A stretch of DNA of 64,000 nt from Bacteroidales bacterium (GTDB taxonomy: Bacteria; Bacteroidota; Bacteroidia; Bacteroidales; JAGOPY01): NCBI GenBank assembly GCA_023229505.1, contig JALNZD010000007.1, positions 1-64,000 on the forward strand, written 5' to 3'. The position numbers and the translations under genes are program-made. Of this stretch, positions 44,159-52,690 are shown in pieces. Position 1 is the stretch's first letter; every line of letters begins with the position of its first letter. The notes under the pieces are model-generated. The model worked only from the letters and a program-made list of their open reading frames with translations, had not been told where the DNA came from and made no database searches.

Positions 44159-44734
44159 ATGGTTTTTATTAATTTTACCTCCGGAATAATCCTTGTAAAA
44201 AGTTTGAAGAAAAGCATTGCTATATTGCTTTTGGTTTCCTTAACGGCTCCTTTTGTGGGGACATATGTCTTTCTGCAATACAATAAAAATAAGATTAAGA
44301 ATGAAATCGCTGCGATGATCTTTATCGGCATTGATAAAAAGGATCTTGTCCAGCTTAAGTTCACGAAAGAAGAGGCTGAAACCAATTTAAACTGGAAGCA
44401 TGCCGGTGAATTTGAATACAAAGGCCAGATGTATGACATCGTTGAAAAGAACCGTAAAGGCGATACTACCTTCTACAATTGCTACAAAGATCATAAAGAA
44501 ACCAGGCTGAAGAGTAGGATTGCACGGCTTGCCAGCAGGGCGATGGGACAGGACCCATGCCAAAAGAGCCAGACAGAAAAAATCATGAATTTCTTTAAAA
44601 CTGTTTACCGGTCGGATGTATTCAACTGGAAACCTTATTCTTCTCAAGCCACAATTTTAAATTTTTCATTTTGCATTTTTCATTATTCTTCTCTGTCTCT
44701 TTCTCCTCCTGCTCCACCGCCTAAAATGGGTTAA
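44159..44734 (+). CDS. Small membrane-anchored hypothetical protein upstream of the haem receptor
   Basis: About 190 residues, one N-terminal transmembrane helix (SIAILLLVSLTAPFVGTYVFL), then a soluble domain with KKDLVQLKFTKEEAE and WKHAGEFEYKGQMYDIVEKN. Similar small proteins accompany TonB-dependent receptors or metal-related genes in Bacteroidota; function unknown. Start is uncertain: the frame opens at a TTG at 44132, and ATG 44159 is chosen. The last ~25 residues (ILNFSFCIFHYSSLSLSPPAPPP) come from an ATTTTTCATT repeat and a Pro-rich tail, so the original stop was probably lost. Confidence 0.6.
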   Translation: MVFINFTSGIILVKSLKKSIAILLLVSLTAPFVGTYVFLQYNKNKIKNEIAAMIFIGIDKKDLVQLKFTKEEAETNLNWKHAGEFEYKGQMYDIVEKNRKGDTTFYNCYKDHKETRLKSRIARLASRAMGQDPCQKSQTEKIMNFFKTVYRSDVFNWKPYSSQATILNFSFCIFHYSSLSLSPPAPPPKMG

Positions 44735-44737
44735 TTT

Positions 44738-44877
44738 TTTTACCACATTAGACACAATAGGGCACAGTAGGAAAACACAATAGTCATTATTGCTTTTTAA
44801 CTATTTATCAAGCATTTGACTAGTCATTCTAATGTGAATTTGTATTGTGTTCTATTGTGCCTATTGTGGTGAAGTTT
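44738..44877. repeat. Inverted repeat of CACAATAG...CTATTGTG type
   Basis: The left arm (TACCACATTAGACACAATAG...AAAACACAATAG) is mirrored by the right arm (TATTGTGTTCTATTGTG...TATTGTGGTGA). It fills most of the gap before the haem receptor gene, and no promoter consensus could be seen there. Confidence 0.65.
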
Positions 44878-44911
44878 AAATCCATTTTTACTAAAATAAT
44901 AATTCATAAAA

Positions 44912-47317
44912 ATGAAAAAATATTTATCTCTCTTAATATTTACAGGGACGTTCCTTCTTGGTCATTCTCAGGTTATCACCATTAAAGACAAGGAGAACCA
45001 CCAGCCTCTTGAACTGGTAACCCTTTCAAGCGAATCCCCACATGCATCGGCCATCACCAATGCAAGGGGGCAAGCAGATATAACTTTTTTCAAGGGATCA
45101 GCCCATATTGAAATCAGGATCCTTGGATATTCACCGGTATTTAAAAGTTATCAGGACCTTGAAAAGGCTGGTTTCCAGGTTTATATGAGCCAATCCACTA
45201 TCTCCCTTGACCAGGTGGTGGTTTCGGCCACACGCTGGAGCCAGCTGAACCGGGAAGTCCCCGCTAAGATCACCAGTATTTCGTCCAAAGAAGTGGCTCT
45301 GCAAAATCCCCAAACTGCAGCTGACCTTCTTGGTTCCTCCGGTGAAGTGTTCATCCAGAAAAGCCAGCTTGGCGGGGGCAGCCCGATGATCCGCGGTTTT
45401 TCAACCAACCGCCTGCTGATCGTGGTGGATGGTGTACGCATGAATACGGCTATCTTTCGCAGCGGAAACCTGCAAAATGTGATTTCACTTGATCCTTTCG
45501 CTATCCAGAAAACTGAAATTTTCTTCGGGCCGGGTTCGGTTATTTACGGAAGTGATGCGATCGGCGGTGTGATGAGCTTCCAAACCCTGAAACCCCACCT
45601 TTCAGTTGATGAAGATCCGTTTATTTCGGGAAATGCAGTAACCCGCTTCTCTTCAGCCGACCAGGAACTTACCGGTCATTTGGATATAAATGTGGGCTGG
45701 AAGAAATGGGCCATAAATACAAGCTTCTCTCATTTCAACTTCAATGACCTCCGGATGGGTTCAAACGGTCCGGATGATTACCTGAGACCGAATTACGTCC
45801 AGCAGCATGACAGTGCTGATGTCGTCATCACAAACCCTGATCCGTTGGTACAGCATCCTTCAGGATATGCCCAGACAAACCTGATGCAGAAAATCAGGTT
45901 TGCGCCAAATGACAAATGGGATTTCACTTATGGATTCCATTACTCCACTACCACCGATGTTTCGCGTTACGACAGGTTGTTGCGCACAAAGAACGGCCTG
46001 CCCCGGAGCGCCGAATGGTATTACGGGCCACAGATCTGGATGATGAATGTTTTAAATATCGAAAATAAAGCCACTTCAGGGATTTACGACCAGATGAACA
46101 TTCGCCTGGCCAGGCAGTATTTCGAAGAAAGCCGTCATGACAGGGACCTGAATAAACCGACCAAATTTAACAGGAACGAGAAGGTTGATGCCTCTTCCGT
46201 AAATCTCGATTTCACAAAATTGATTAAGGAAAAACATACAATTAATTATGGCCTGGAATATATTTTCAATAAAGTCACTTCAACCGGAACGGACGAAGAT
46301 ATTACCTCCGGTGAAATCGTACCCGGACCAAGCCGGTATCCGCAGTCAAAATGGGCTTCTTATGCGGCCTATCTCACTTACCAGTACAATGTGACTGAAA
46401 AATTTAACCTGCAGGCCGGGGCGCGGTATAACCTGTACTCACTGAATTGTGAATTCGACACGACCTTCTATCCATTTCCGTTTACCACTGCTGATATCAA
46501 CAATGGAGCACTGACCGGAAGCCTGGGATTAGTTTTTAATCCCACTGAAAAATGGACGATGAGTGCTGATTTTTCCACAGGATTCCGCTCTCCCAACGTG
46601 GATGATGTAGGTAAGATATTTGACTCCGAACCGGGTTCTGTGGTCATTCCAAACCCGGACCTGAAGGCCGAATACGCCTACAATGCAGAGATAGATATCG
46701 CCAAGGTTATCGGCGATTTCCTGAAGATCGACCTTGTGGCCTATTACACCTACCTCCAGGATGCAATGGTTCGAAGGGATTACACCCTGAACGGGCAGGA
46801 CAGCATCATGTATGACGGCGAAATGAGCCAGGTACAGGCCATGCAGAATGCTGCATTTGCAACGGTTTACGGGGTTCAGGCAGAGGTTGAGGTCAAAATC
46901 CCTGCCGGCTTTGGTTTTTCAAGCCAGATTAATTATCAGAAGGGTGATGAAGAGCTTGATGACGGGACTACCAGTCCTTTGCGCCATGCTGCACCATGGT
47001 TCGGGATGTCAAGCCTGACCTATTCTGCAGACAAGCTTAAAATGGACCTTTACGCGACATACAGTGGTGAAGTCCGTTATGAAAACCTTCCCCCGGAAGA
47101 ACAAGGCAAAGATTACATGTATGCCAGAGATAACGACGGAAATCCATATTCTCCCGCTTGGTACACTTTGAATTTCAAAGTGATGTACCAGATTACAGAT
47201 ATCCTCTCTGTAAGCGGAGGGGTGGAAAACCTGACTGATATCCGGTACAGACCTTACAGTTCGGGAATCACAGCCCCGGGAAGGAATTTCATTCTTTCAC
47301 TGAAAGCGAATTTCTGA
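44912..47317 (+). CDS. TonB-dependent outer membrane receptor, haem/haemoglobin type
   Basis: 801 residues. Signal peptide (~1-19, LLGHSQ), a short carboxypeptidase-like domain, TonB-box-like VVVSATRW (~98-105), and a plug with GSPMIRGFSTNRLLIVVDGVRMNTAIFRSGN (read in parts) and GPGSVIYGSDAIGGV. The 22-stranded barrel has a typical end, NFILSLKANF. The MIRGF-x-x-N-R-L plug motif and the RSGNLQNV segment resemble haem receptors such as HmuR and TonB receptors for small chelates. Ligand is inferred. Confidence 0.85.
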   Translation: MKKYLSLLIFTGTFLLGHSQVITIKDKENHQPLELVTLSSESPHASAITNARGQADITFFKGSAHIEIRILGYSPVFKSYQDLEKAGFQVYMSQSTISLDQVVVSATRWSQLNREVPAKITSISSKEVALQNPQTAADLLGSSGEVFIQKSQLGGGSPMIRGFSTNRLLIVVDGVRMNTAIFRSGNLQNVISLDPFAIQKTEIFFGPGSVIYGSDAIGGVMSFQTLKPHLSVDEDPFISGNAVTRFSSADQELTGHLDINVGWKKWAINTSFSHFNFNDLRMGSNGPDDYLRPNYVQQHDSADVVITNPDPLVQHPSGYAQTNLMQKIRFAPNDKWDFTYGFHYSTTTDVSRYDRLLRTKNGLPRSAEWYYGPQIWMMNVLNIENKATSGIYDQMNIRLARQYFEESRHDRDLNKPTKFNRNEKVDASSVNLDFTKLIKEKHTINYGLEYIFNKVTSTGTDEDITSGEIVPGPSRYPQSKWASYAAYLTYQYNVTEKFNLQAGARYNLYSLNCEFDTTFYPFPFTTADINNGALTGSLGLVFNPTEKWTMSADFSTGFRSPNVDDVGKIFDSEPGSVVIPNPDLKAEYAYNAEIDIAKVIGDFLKIDLVAYYTYLQDAMVRRDYTLNGQDSIMYDGEMSQVQAMQNAAFATVYGVQAEVEVKIPAGFGFSSQINYQKGDEELDDGTTSPLRHAAPWFGMSSLTYSADKLKMDLYATYSGEVRYENLPPEEQGKDYMYARDNDGNPYSPAWYTLNFKVMYQITDILSVSGGVENLTDIRYRPYSSGITAPGRNFILSLKANF

Positions 47318-47327
47318 TTGAATAATA

Positions 47328-47353
47328 GGACTCCATCCCGCGGGATGGAGTCC
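47328..47353. repeat. Perfect 26-bp palindrome
   Basis: GGACTCCATCCCG followed immediately by its exact reverse complement. Located 10 bp after the haem receptor stop, so it probably acts as a terminator stem. The same palindrome recurs, longer, at 49842-49877. Confidence 0.85.
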
Positions 47354-47430
47354 CTTTGTTGAAATTCCTGTCTAACCCAGTCGATTATTTTGTATATTTG
47401 AAGTGGTTTGATAACCTAACGATCAGTTCT

Positions 47431-48111
47431 ATGAAAAATCCATCGAAAATCATTCTCTTCCTTATCTTTAGCTGGTTAGGTTATAATCTTTCGGCGCAGG
47501 AGGACTGCATGGTGCTTAAACCGGAAATTGCCGGTAAATATATGGGAAAGTGCAAAGACGGGCTGGCCCATGGCAAAGGAAAAGCCGTCGGCCAGGATAC
47601 TTACGTGGGCCAGTTCAGTAAGGGCCTGCCAAAAGGTACAGGAACCTATACATGGGCAAACGGCGATACCTATGTCGGGGACTGGGAGCATGGATTAAGG
47701 CAGGGCGAAGGAACCCTGAGGTTTAAATCGAACGGGAAAGACTCAACACTCACAGGTATCTGGGAGAAAGACCAATATAAAGGACCTGTGCCTCCTAAAC
47801 CAATTGTTATCAATAAAGTTAGCATTGACCGCTATACTTTCACCAAATCAGGAGGGATAATAAACCGGGTACTTATTAATTTTTACCAGAACGGAACAAG
47901 AAACTTTGGTATTGAGAACTTAATGCTTTCCACTACCAGTGGTACCAATACGAGCCTGGGACAATCAATAGGGTACGAAAATATCATATTCCCGGTTACT
48001 ATTAAAGTCACATATTCTACCTGGAATAAGGTCCGTACGGTTTTGGTTTATGCAATTTTTGAATTCGAAATCTTTGAGCCCGGTGATTGGGTGGTGGATA
48101 TTCATAATTAG
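47431..48111 (+). CDS. Exported MORN-repeat protein
   Basis: 226 residues from ATG 47431 (signal peptide MKNPSKIILFLIFSWLGYNL...SAQ). MORN repeats at ~35-100: GKCKDGLAHGKGKA, YVGQFSKGLPKGTGTYTWANG and YVGDWEHGLRQGEGTLRF. A beta-rich C-terminal domain follows without a recognised family. MORN repeats often act in membrane association or as scaffolds; this one is exported, so a periplasmic or surface role is likely. The frame is open 25 codons further upstream, but those codons precede the signal peptide. Confidence 0.8.
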   Translation: MKNPSKIILFLIFSWLGYNLSAQEDCMVLKPEIAGKYMGKCKDGLAHGKGKAVGQDTYVGQFSKGLPKGTGTYTWANGDTYVGDWEHGLRQGEGTLRFKSNGKDSTLTGIWEKDQYKGPVPPKPIVINKVSIDRYTFTKSGGIINRVLINFYQNGTRNFGIENLMLSTTSGTNTSLGQSIGYENIIFPVTIKVTYSTWNKVRTVLVYAIFEFEIFEPGDWVVDIHN

Positions 48112-48171
48112 CCGTAAATTCATGGCAGTCAACGGCGCAGGCATAGCCAATCGACTTATCATCAAATTTTA

Positions 48172-48179
48172 TAACTTTG
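48172..48179 (+). promoter_or_regulatory. -7 element for menA
   Basis: TAACTTTG matches TAnnTTTG, 60 bp upstream of the menA start codon. No clear -33 box. Confidence 0.4.
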
Positions 48180-48238
48180 CTGCCCCGAACAAATCATATA
48201 TTGTTTTGTTAAATAATGACTTTACAAGCTTAATATAA

Positions 48239-49198
48239 ATGGAAGAACAAGTTAAAATACCCTTTTTGAAAAAGTGGTGGATTTCTGCCCGCCCATTCTC
48301 ATTCCCGGCTTCAACGATGCCGGTTATTTTTGGAACTGTCCTCGCCTATGTATATGGCGGATATGAGTTTAAACCCTTGTTGTTTATCATGGCCTTTTTT
48401 GGAATGGTCATCCTTCATTCAGGCGCCAATATTCTGAGTGATATTTTTGATTACCGGAAAGGGCTCGACAAGATCCCTTCGCCGGTAAGCGGCGGGATTG
48501 TCAGGGGATATATCACCATCCGGGAAGCATGGATCGCTTCTGTCAGCATGCTCGTCATCGGCACTGCCCTCGGACTCTATCTTACATACGTCAGCGGCCC
48601 CTGGCTGCTTCTGATTGGCTTCTTCGGGCTTTTTGTCGGCACATTCTACACCACCGACACTCCCTTTGCCATGAAATACCATGGGTTGGGCGATCTGGCT
48701 GTATTTCTGAATTTCGGCATCCTCGGCTCGCTGGGCGCTTATTATGTGCAATCCGCGACACTGTCGTGGATACCGGTAATTTGGGCTATCCCCATGTCGA
48801 TGTTGGTGATTGCCATCCTGCATGCGAATAACTGGCGCGACATCCAGTCGGATAAGGCGGGGAAGATATTTACCGTTGCCGCTCTCCTGGGTGATAAAAG
48901 TTCATTGCGGTATTACGGCCTGTTGATCTATGGGCCTTTTGCGCTGGTATTGGTGCTGATTCTTGCGCCGTTCTTAGTGGTTCCTGATATGACCGCGATG
49001 CCATTCACTTTTCTTATCACCATCGGTGCACTGCCATTAGCGATCAAGTTATGGAAAAAGGCGCTGAACCGAGAGCATCCTTTGCAGCCACTCGATTTCA
49101 TCGCCCTCGATGGGGCCACTGCCCAACTGAACCTGCTGTTCGGATCGCTCTGTACCCTTGCGCTGATCCTGCATGCGGTGATACGGTTATTCGGGTGA
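48239..49198 (+). CDS. menA: 1,4-dihydroxy-2-naphthoate polyprenyltransferase
   Basis: 319 residues, a UbiA-superfamily membrane prenyltransferase with about nine helices. The two Asp-rich motifs are present: NILSDIFDYRKGLD (~63-76) and NNWRDIQSDKAGK (~197-209). The start WWISARPFSFPASTMPVIFG is MenA-like. It attaches the polyprenyl tail in menaquinone synthesis, which provides the quinone for the Fe-S ETF oxidoreductase at 18510. Other UbiA enzymes cannot be fully excluded. It overlaps the protease gene by 4 bp. Confidence 0.88.
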   Translation: MEEQVKIPFLKKWWISARPFSFPASTMPVIFGTVLAYVYGGYEFKPLLFIMAFFGMVILHSGANILSDIFDYRKGLDKIPSPVSGGIVRGYITIREAWIASVSMLVIGTALGLYLTYVSGPWLLLIGFFGLFVGTFYTTDTPFAMKYHGLGDLAVFLNFGILGSLGAYYVQSATLSWIPVIWAIPMSMLVIAILHANNWRDIQSDKAGKIFTVAALLGDKSSLRYYGLLIYGPFALVLVLILAPFLVVPDMTAMPFTFLITIGALPLAIKLWKKALNREHPLQPLDFIALDGATAQLNLLFGSLCTLALILHAVIRLFG

Positions 49199-49842
49199 AA
49201 ATCTCTTCTATATCAACTGTGATTTTTGTGTCAACCCTCGCCGTCCTGATGTTCATCCCCATGTTCGTCCTGCATCAGATCGGACCGTTCGACTTCTGGT
49301 GGTGGATGAGCACTAACCTTGTCGTGCTTCTCGCAATCTGTTTTTTGACAGACCGTGGATATCTTTCCCTGCTTAAGAAAGATTTGAGCGAAGGACTGCT
49401 TCGAAAAACGGGAATCGGCCTCTTATCAGCCGCTCTGTTATTCATTCTTTTCTTTATCGGAAATTATTTATCCCGGAAATGGTTCGATTTTGCCGGTTCA
49501 GGGATTGAGGGGGTATATGGTTTTAAAGGAGATGCAGCAGGGATCAGGATCGCACTGCTGATGCTGCTGGTGATCGGTCCGGGGGAGGAATTGTTCTGGC
49601 GCGGTTATCTTCAACGGAAACTTTCATTAAAAGCCGGAAAATGGACCGGTTTTTTTCTGGCGCTTCTTTTGTATACCGGTGTCCATGTCTTCACCGGCAA
49701 CATCATGCTTATCCTGGCTGCCTTCATATGTGGCCTTTTCTGGGGCTGGATGTACCTGAAATACAATTCCATGTTGATAAACGTGGTCAGCCATACAGTA
49801 TGGGATATAGTGGTGTTCCTCCTTGTGCCATTCAGTAGTTAG
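49195..49842 (+). CDS. CPBP-family (CAAX-like) intramembrane metalloprotease
   Basis: 215 residues from GTG 49195, which overlaps the menA stop (GTGA). The frame is also open upstream inside menA but those codons are out-of-frame shadow. Membrane protein with the CPBP/Abi motifs: GEELFWRGYLQRKL (EE-x3-R), YTGVHVFTGN (His), and NVVSHTVWD (His). Members are thought to act on membrane proteins or peptides, and in some bacteria give bacteriocin self-immunity. The substrate here is unknown. Coupling with menA is seen in several Bacteroidota. Confidence 0.85.
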   Translation: MKISSISTVIFVSTLAVLMFIPMFVLHQIGPFDFWWWMSTNLVVLLAICFLTDRGYLSLLKKDLSEGLLRKTGIGLLSAALLFILFFIGNYLSRKWFDFAGSGIEGVYGFKGDAAGIRIALLMLLVIGPGEELFWRGYLQRKLSLKAGKWTGFFLALLLYTGVHVFTGNIMLILAAFICGLFWGWMYLKYNSMLINVVSHTVWDIVVFLLVPFSS

Positions 49843-49877
49843 CCAGGGACTCCATCCCGCGGGATGGAGTCCCTGGC
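49842..49877. terminator. Perfect 36-bp palindrome between convergent genes
   Basis: GCCAGGGACTCCATCCCG then its exact reverse complement. It lies between the CPBP protease stop and the AbiEii stop, where a bidirectional terminator is expected. The core equals the 47328-47353 palindrome. Confidence 0.8.
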
Positions 49878-49881
49878 ATTT

Positions 49882-50700
49882 TCACTCCATGAATTTCTGA
49901 AATCTTCGCCAATGCTTTCCTAATTCACGCCATACATCATTAAAATCCGGTATGTCTTTCATCTGATTAGCTAAATGTTCCTGCCAATGTACTGCATAGG
50001 TCTTTTCTTTTCTCAGTAGAACTTTGATTAATTCCCTGGGATTATATCCTTTATGATTTGCCTTGTCCTGAAATGCAAAAATGTGATCTTTAATGTCTTG
50101 TCCTTCAATTTCAAAGAGATACCAGAGGTCATAGATGTCCCTGGGGGCAGTTCGTTGCATCAGGGAACGCATTTTCTCAGCTACAACTTCTCCGAGGGTG
50201 TAGCAAAGAATACTATATTTTTCCTTGGCAAGGTCGGAAAATGGATTGATAATCTGCCTTTCCTCCGGTGCATTGTATATTAACTCGTCAGGGCTTATGT
50301 CAACTTTAATATCCTTATTTGCTCCTGTACCGCCTAAAGGCCCGGTGTAGGAAAGGTAAAAAGTATAATTTCCGGTCACGTGTTGTATTTCGTCTATTAT
50401 AGATAACTTTACACGAGCCGCCTCGTATACCCATTCCACCAATTCGTTAAACGCCGTCTTTATGCCTTTAATGTCAAAATCTTTTCCGTAATAAGTAAAG
50501 TCAAGGTCTTCTGAAAAACGGAAGTCGGGGAAGTAAACCTTTTTCAGTACTGTCCCTCCTTTGAAAATAAGATGCTCTTTCAAATAGCGATTATTTGCAA
50601 TACCCGATATAATCCATGAAATGACATAATCCTTTTCAATTTGCGTATCTCTAACGCCTTCTTTTCCTGCAATGGATTGTATTTCTCCCGGTGTTATCAC
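49882..50700 (-). CDS. AbiEii-type nucleotidyltransferase toxin
   Basis: 272 residues, type IV toxin-antitoxin/abortive infection. The nucleotidyltransferase signature is HLIFKGGTVLKKVYFPDFRFSEDLDFTYY (read in parts: GGT-x-L-x-K then RFSEDLD with two Asp). Further on LGEVVAEKMRSLMQRTAPRDIYDLWYL is family-typical. Such toxins add nucleotides to RNA 3' ends, for example tRNA acceptor stems. Translation starts at GTG 50700, only 4 bp after the antitoxin stop. Confidence 0.9.
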   Translation of the reverse strand: MITPGEIQSIAGKEGVRDTQIEKDYVISWIISGIANNRYLKEHLIFKGGTVLKKVYFPDFRFSEDLDFTYYGKDFDIKGIKTAFNELVEWVYEAARVKLSIIDEIQHVTGNYTFYLSYTGPLGGTGANKDIKVDISPDELIYNAPEERQIINPFSDLAKEKYSILCYTLGEVVAEKMRSLMQRTAPRDIYDLWYLFEIEGQDIKDHIFAFQDKANHKGYNPRELIKVLLRKEKTYAVHWQEHLANQMKDIPDFNDVWRELGKHWRRFQKFME

Positions 50701-50704
50701 TGGA

Positions 50705-51523
50705 TTAGGTTTTCAGGGAATCAAGAACCGTTTTAAAATCTATGTTATCTATGATACCCCACTTTGAATTGTAATAGCCCTGCTTTGGTAAAGAGGGGTC
50801 TAAAGGTGCATAGGAAGAACTGATTTTTCCGGCAATAAAATTTTGAAGTTCAGGAAAAAGCCCAAGTTGGCTTATGATAAAACCAAGCCGCTTATAAACC
50901 ACTTGAGTATCAAATTTTTCGAGATAACTCTGAAATATAGCAGGTTGCAGTTTTTCCCTGCTTTTAAAGAGTGCTTTGGTTATTTCAGTGATTCCGCCTG
51001 CAAAATCCGGTTTGTATAAACAGTCGAGTAATGTCTTTTCAAGATCGCTACAGTTCACTTTGTTAAAATCATCAATCCACTGCATTTTAAAACCAAAGAA
51101 ACGGTTTTTACTCAAAGTAATAAACTCGAACCGGACATTCTTTACTTGTTGAGATTTGGGTTTCACCTGTTCCTTGGTAACAACCTGTTCTACCATTGAA
51201 GGCTGTGTAATAAGTCCATGAATATCCAGCGCACTGTAAAATCCGATATAGTAATCTTTTGGCTGCACCATGGCTACCGCTGTCAGGTGCCAGTCTGGAA
51301 AATACTGATCCGGCTTTTGCTCGTATGGAATGCGGTGATACAATCCTTCCTTGATACGCATAATCACGCCTCTCTTTGTCATGTCGCTGAGCAGTTTTCT
51401 TACCGTTGTATTATCCTTTCCGGTAAGAATTTCTGAGGCATCCTTTAATGTAAAGAAATCCTTTTTCTGGCTGATTAAAGCGCTTAAGAGTTCAGAAGAT
51501 CTGTATGAAATACTTTTAATCAT
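50705..51523 (-). CDS. AbiEi-type antitoxin/transcription regulator
   Basis: 272 residues from ATG 51523. A longer frame to 51562 is rejected because the -7 box lies at 51560-51567 and the transcript would start inside it. The N-terminal winged helix has FFTLKDASEILTGKDNTTVRKLL...GVIMRIKEGLYHRIP. The C-terminal domain (~70-270) has the AbiEi pattern with DYYIGFYSALDIHGL and KTLLDCLYKPDFAGG. It represses its own promoter and neutralises the AbiEii toxin. Confidence 0.88.
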   Translation of the reverse strand: MIKSISYRSSELLSALISQKKDFFTLKDASEILTGKDNTTVRKLLSDMTKRGVIMRIKEGLYHRIPYEQKPDQYFPDWHLTAVAMVQPKDYYIGFYSALDIHGLITQPSMVEQVVTKEQVKPKSQQVKNVRFEFITLSKNRFFGFKMQWIDDFNKVNCSDLEKTLLDCLYKPDFAGGITEITKALFKSREKLQPAIFQSYLEKFDTQVVYKRLGFIISQLGLFPELQNFIAGKISSSYAPLDPSLPKQGYYNSKWGIIDNIDFKTVLDSLKT

Positions 51524-51531
51524 ATCTTGGA

Positions 51532-51597
51532 TGTGAGATATAGGCTCACAATTCAGATACAAATATAAGAATTATTTTATAAAATTTGCTATCTTTG
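51532..51597. promoter_or_regulatory. Divergent AbiE/vsr control region with inverted-repeat operator
   Basis: The minus-strand -7 box TATATTTG (51560-51567) drives abiEi. The inverted repeat TGTGAG (51532-51537)/CTCACA (51545-51550) sits between that box and the abiEi start, as expected for an AbiEi operator. On the plus strand TATCTTTG (51590-51597) lies 8 bp before the vsr start codon, so the vsr message would be leaderless or nearly so. Confidence 0.55.
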
Positions 51598-51604
51598 TAT
51601 CAAG

Positions 51605-52021
51605 ATGACAGATGTACACGAACCGGCAATAAGGAGTTATAATATGAGCCGTATAAAAGGCAAAAACACTAAGCCTGAAATACGGGTTAGAAAGTTTCTT
51701 TTTTCCAGTGGTTTACGATATCGACTCTATGATAAAAATTTGTCGGGAAAGCCGGATTTGGTTTTGCCGAAATATAAGACGGTCATTTTTGTTCATGGCT
51801 GTTTTTGGCATGGGCATAAAGGGTGCAAATATTATGTTATTCCGAAAACAAGAACCAAATGGTGGAAAGAGAAAATTGATATTAACATTAAACGTGATAT
51901 AAATACTACAAATAAATTAAAATCAGAAGGATGGAAAGTAATAGTTATATGGGAGTGCGAGTTGAAGATACATAATATTGATGAAACATTACATCAATTG
52001 TTGAACCAATTACAACTGTAG
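51605..52021 (+). CDS. vsr: Very short patch repair endonuclease
   Basis: 138 residues, standard length. Vsr nicks beside T:G mismatches created by deamination of 5-methylcytosine. Family signatures: IRSYNMSRIKGKNTKPE (~9-25), catalytic Asp in LSGKPDLVLPKYK (~52), and FVHGCFWHGHKGCKYY (~63-78) with zinc and catalytic His/Cys, and TRTKWWKEKI. It is the first gene of a three-gene run with a small unknown protein and a truncated cytosine methyltransferase, its normal partner. Confidence 0.95.
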   Translation: MTDVHEPAIRSYNMSRIKGKNTKPEIRVRKFLFSSGLRYRLYDKNLSGKPDLVLPKYKTVIFVHGCFWHGHKGCKYYVIPKTRTKWWKEKIDINIKRDINTTNKLKSEGWKVIVIWECELKIHNIDETLHQLLNQLQL

Positions 52022-52023
52022 GT

Positions 52024-52284
52024 ATGAATGTAAAAATCAATAATCAAAAAGATCTATATGAGTTTATAGAGCAAATCATCAATGAAGGAGTCAGTTTTCA
52101 TCCTGATGATGATTTCAGGGATGTTATTAATTTCAATACTGGTAAAAAAATATACTCTGAAAGTGCAGCAGATATTCGGAATAATCTTTTAGATCAATCT
52201 TTTTCGGTATGTCAACGCGATGGGCTAGATTTATATGATTTGACAAATGATATATTAAAAAAACATATTGAATTAACCCGATGA
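52024..52284 (+). CDS. Small hypothetical protein between vsr and the dcm fragment
   Basis: 86 acidic residues, no signal peptide. Contains FIEQIINEGVSFHPDDDFRDV and a C-terminal helical region. No family recognised by name. It starts 2 bp after the vsr stop and ends 7 bp before the methyltransferase fragment, so it is part of that operon and likely an accessory of the modification system. Confidence 0.55.
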   Translation: MNVKINNQKDLYEFIEQIINEGVSFHPDDDFRDVINFNTGKKIYSESAADIRNNLLDQSFSVCQRDGLDLYDLTNDILKKHIELTR

Positions 52285-52291
52285 TGAAAAC

Positions 52292-52615
52292 ATGATTCCA
52301 GTAATAGATTTGTTTGCCGGTCCAGGGGGATTGGCAGAAGGCTTTTCTAATGTAATGATCAGCGGTCAAAGGGTTTATGATATTAAATTATCTATCGAAA
52401 AAGATAAAAGTGCACATAAGACTCTTGAATTTAGAAGTTTTTACCGGCAATTTCCCATTGGACAAGTTCCGGATGAATATTATAAAGTATTACAGGAAAC
52501 CAATTTATCAAAGAGGAAACTCTTAAAAACCCAGCTTTTTGAAAATTATAAAATCGAATCGGAAAAGGCCAAACAGGAAGCTTGGCATGCTGAGCTTGGT
52601 TTACAATATAATTAA
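52292..52615 (+). pseudogene. Truncated DNA (cytosine-5) methyltransferase
   Basis: 107 codons. Motif I is intact (VIDLFAGPGGLAEGF), and the helical segment up to KAKQEAWHAELG matches Dcm-type enzymes. The frame ends four codons later (LQYN), before the catalytic PCQ motif IV. All later motifs are absent, and the following sequence is an unrelated gene. So the methylation that Vsr would correct is lost unless another methylase exists. Confidence 0.82.
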
Positions 52616-52690
52616 GCATCGGAATTCTTTTATCTCTTTTCTATATCTACAAGGAATTCAACCTGTTAAATTCTTCTATTAACCAGACAA

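Noticed and set aside
48050..48238. 62-codon plus-strand open frame before menA
   Set aside because: Overlaps the end of the MORN gene, contains the menA promoter element and lacks features.
49051..49194. Upstream extension of the CPBP protease
   Set aside because: Lies entirely inside menA in another frame. GTG at 49195 overlapping the menA stop is the natural start.
51524..51562. 13-codon extension of AbiEi
   Set aside because: Would place the start codon inside the promoter -7 element, and it contains the inverted-repeat operator.
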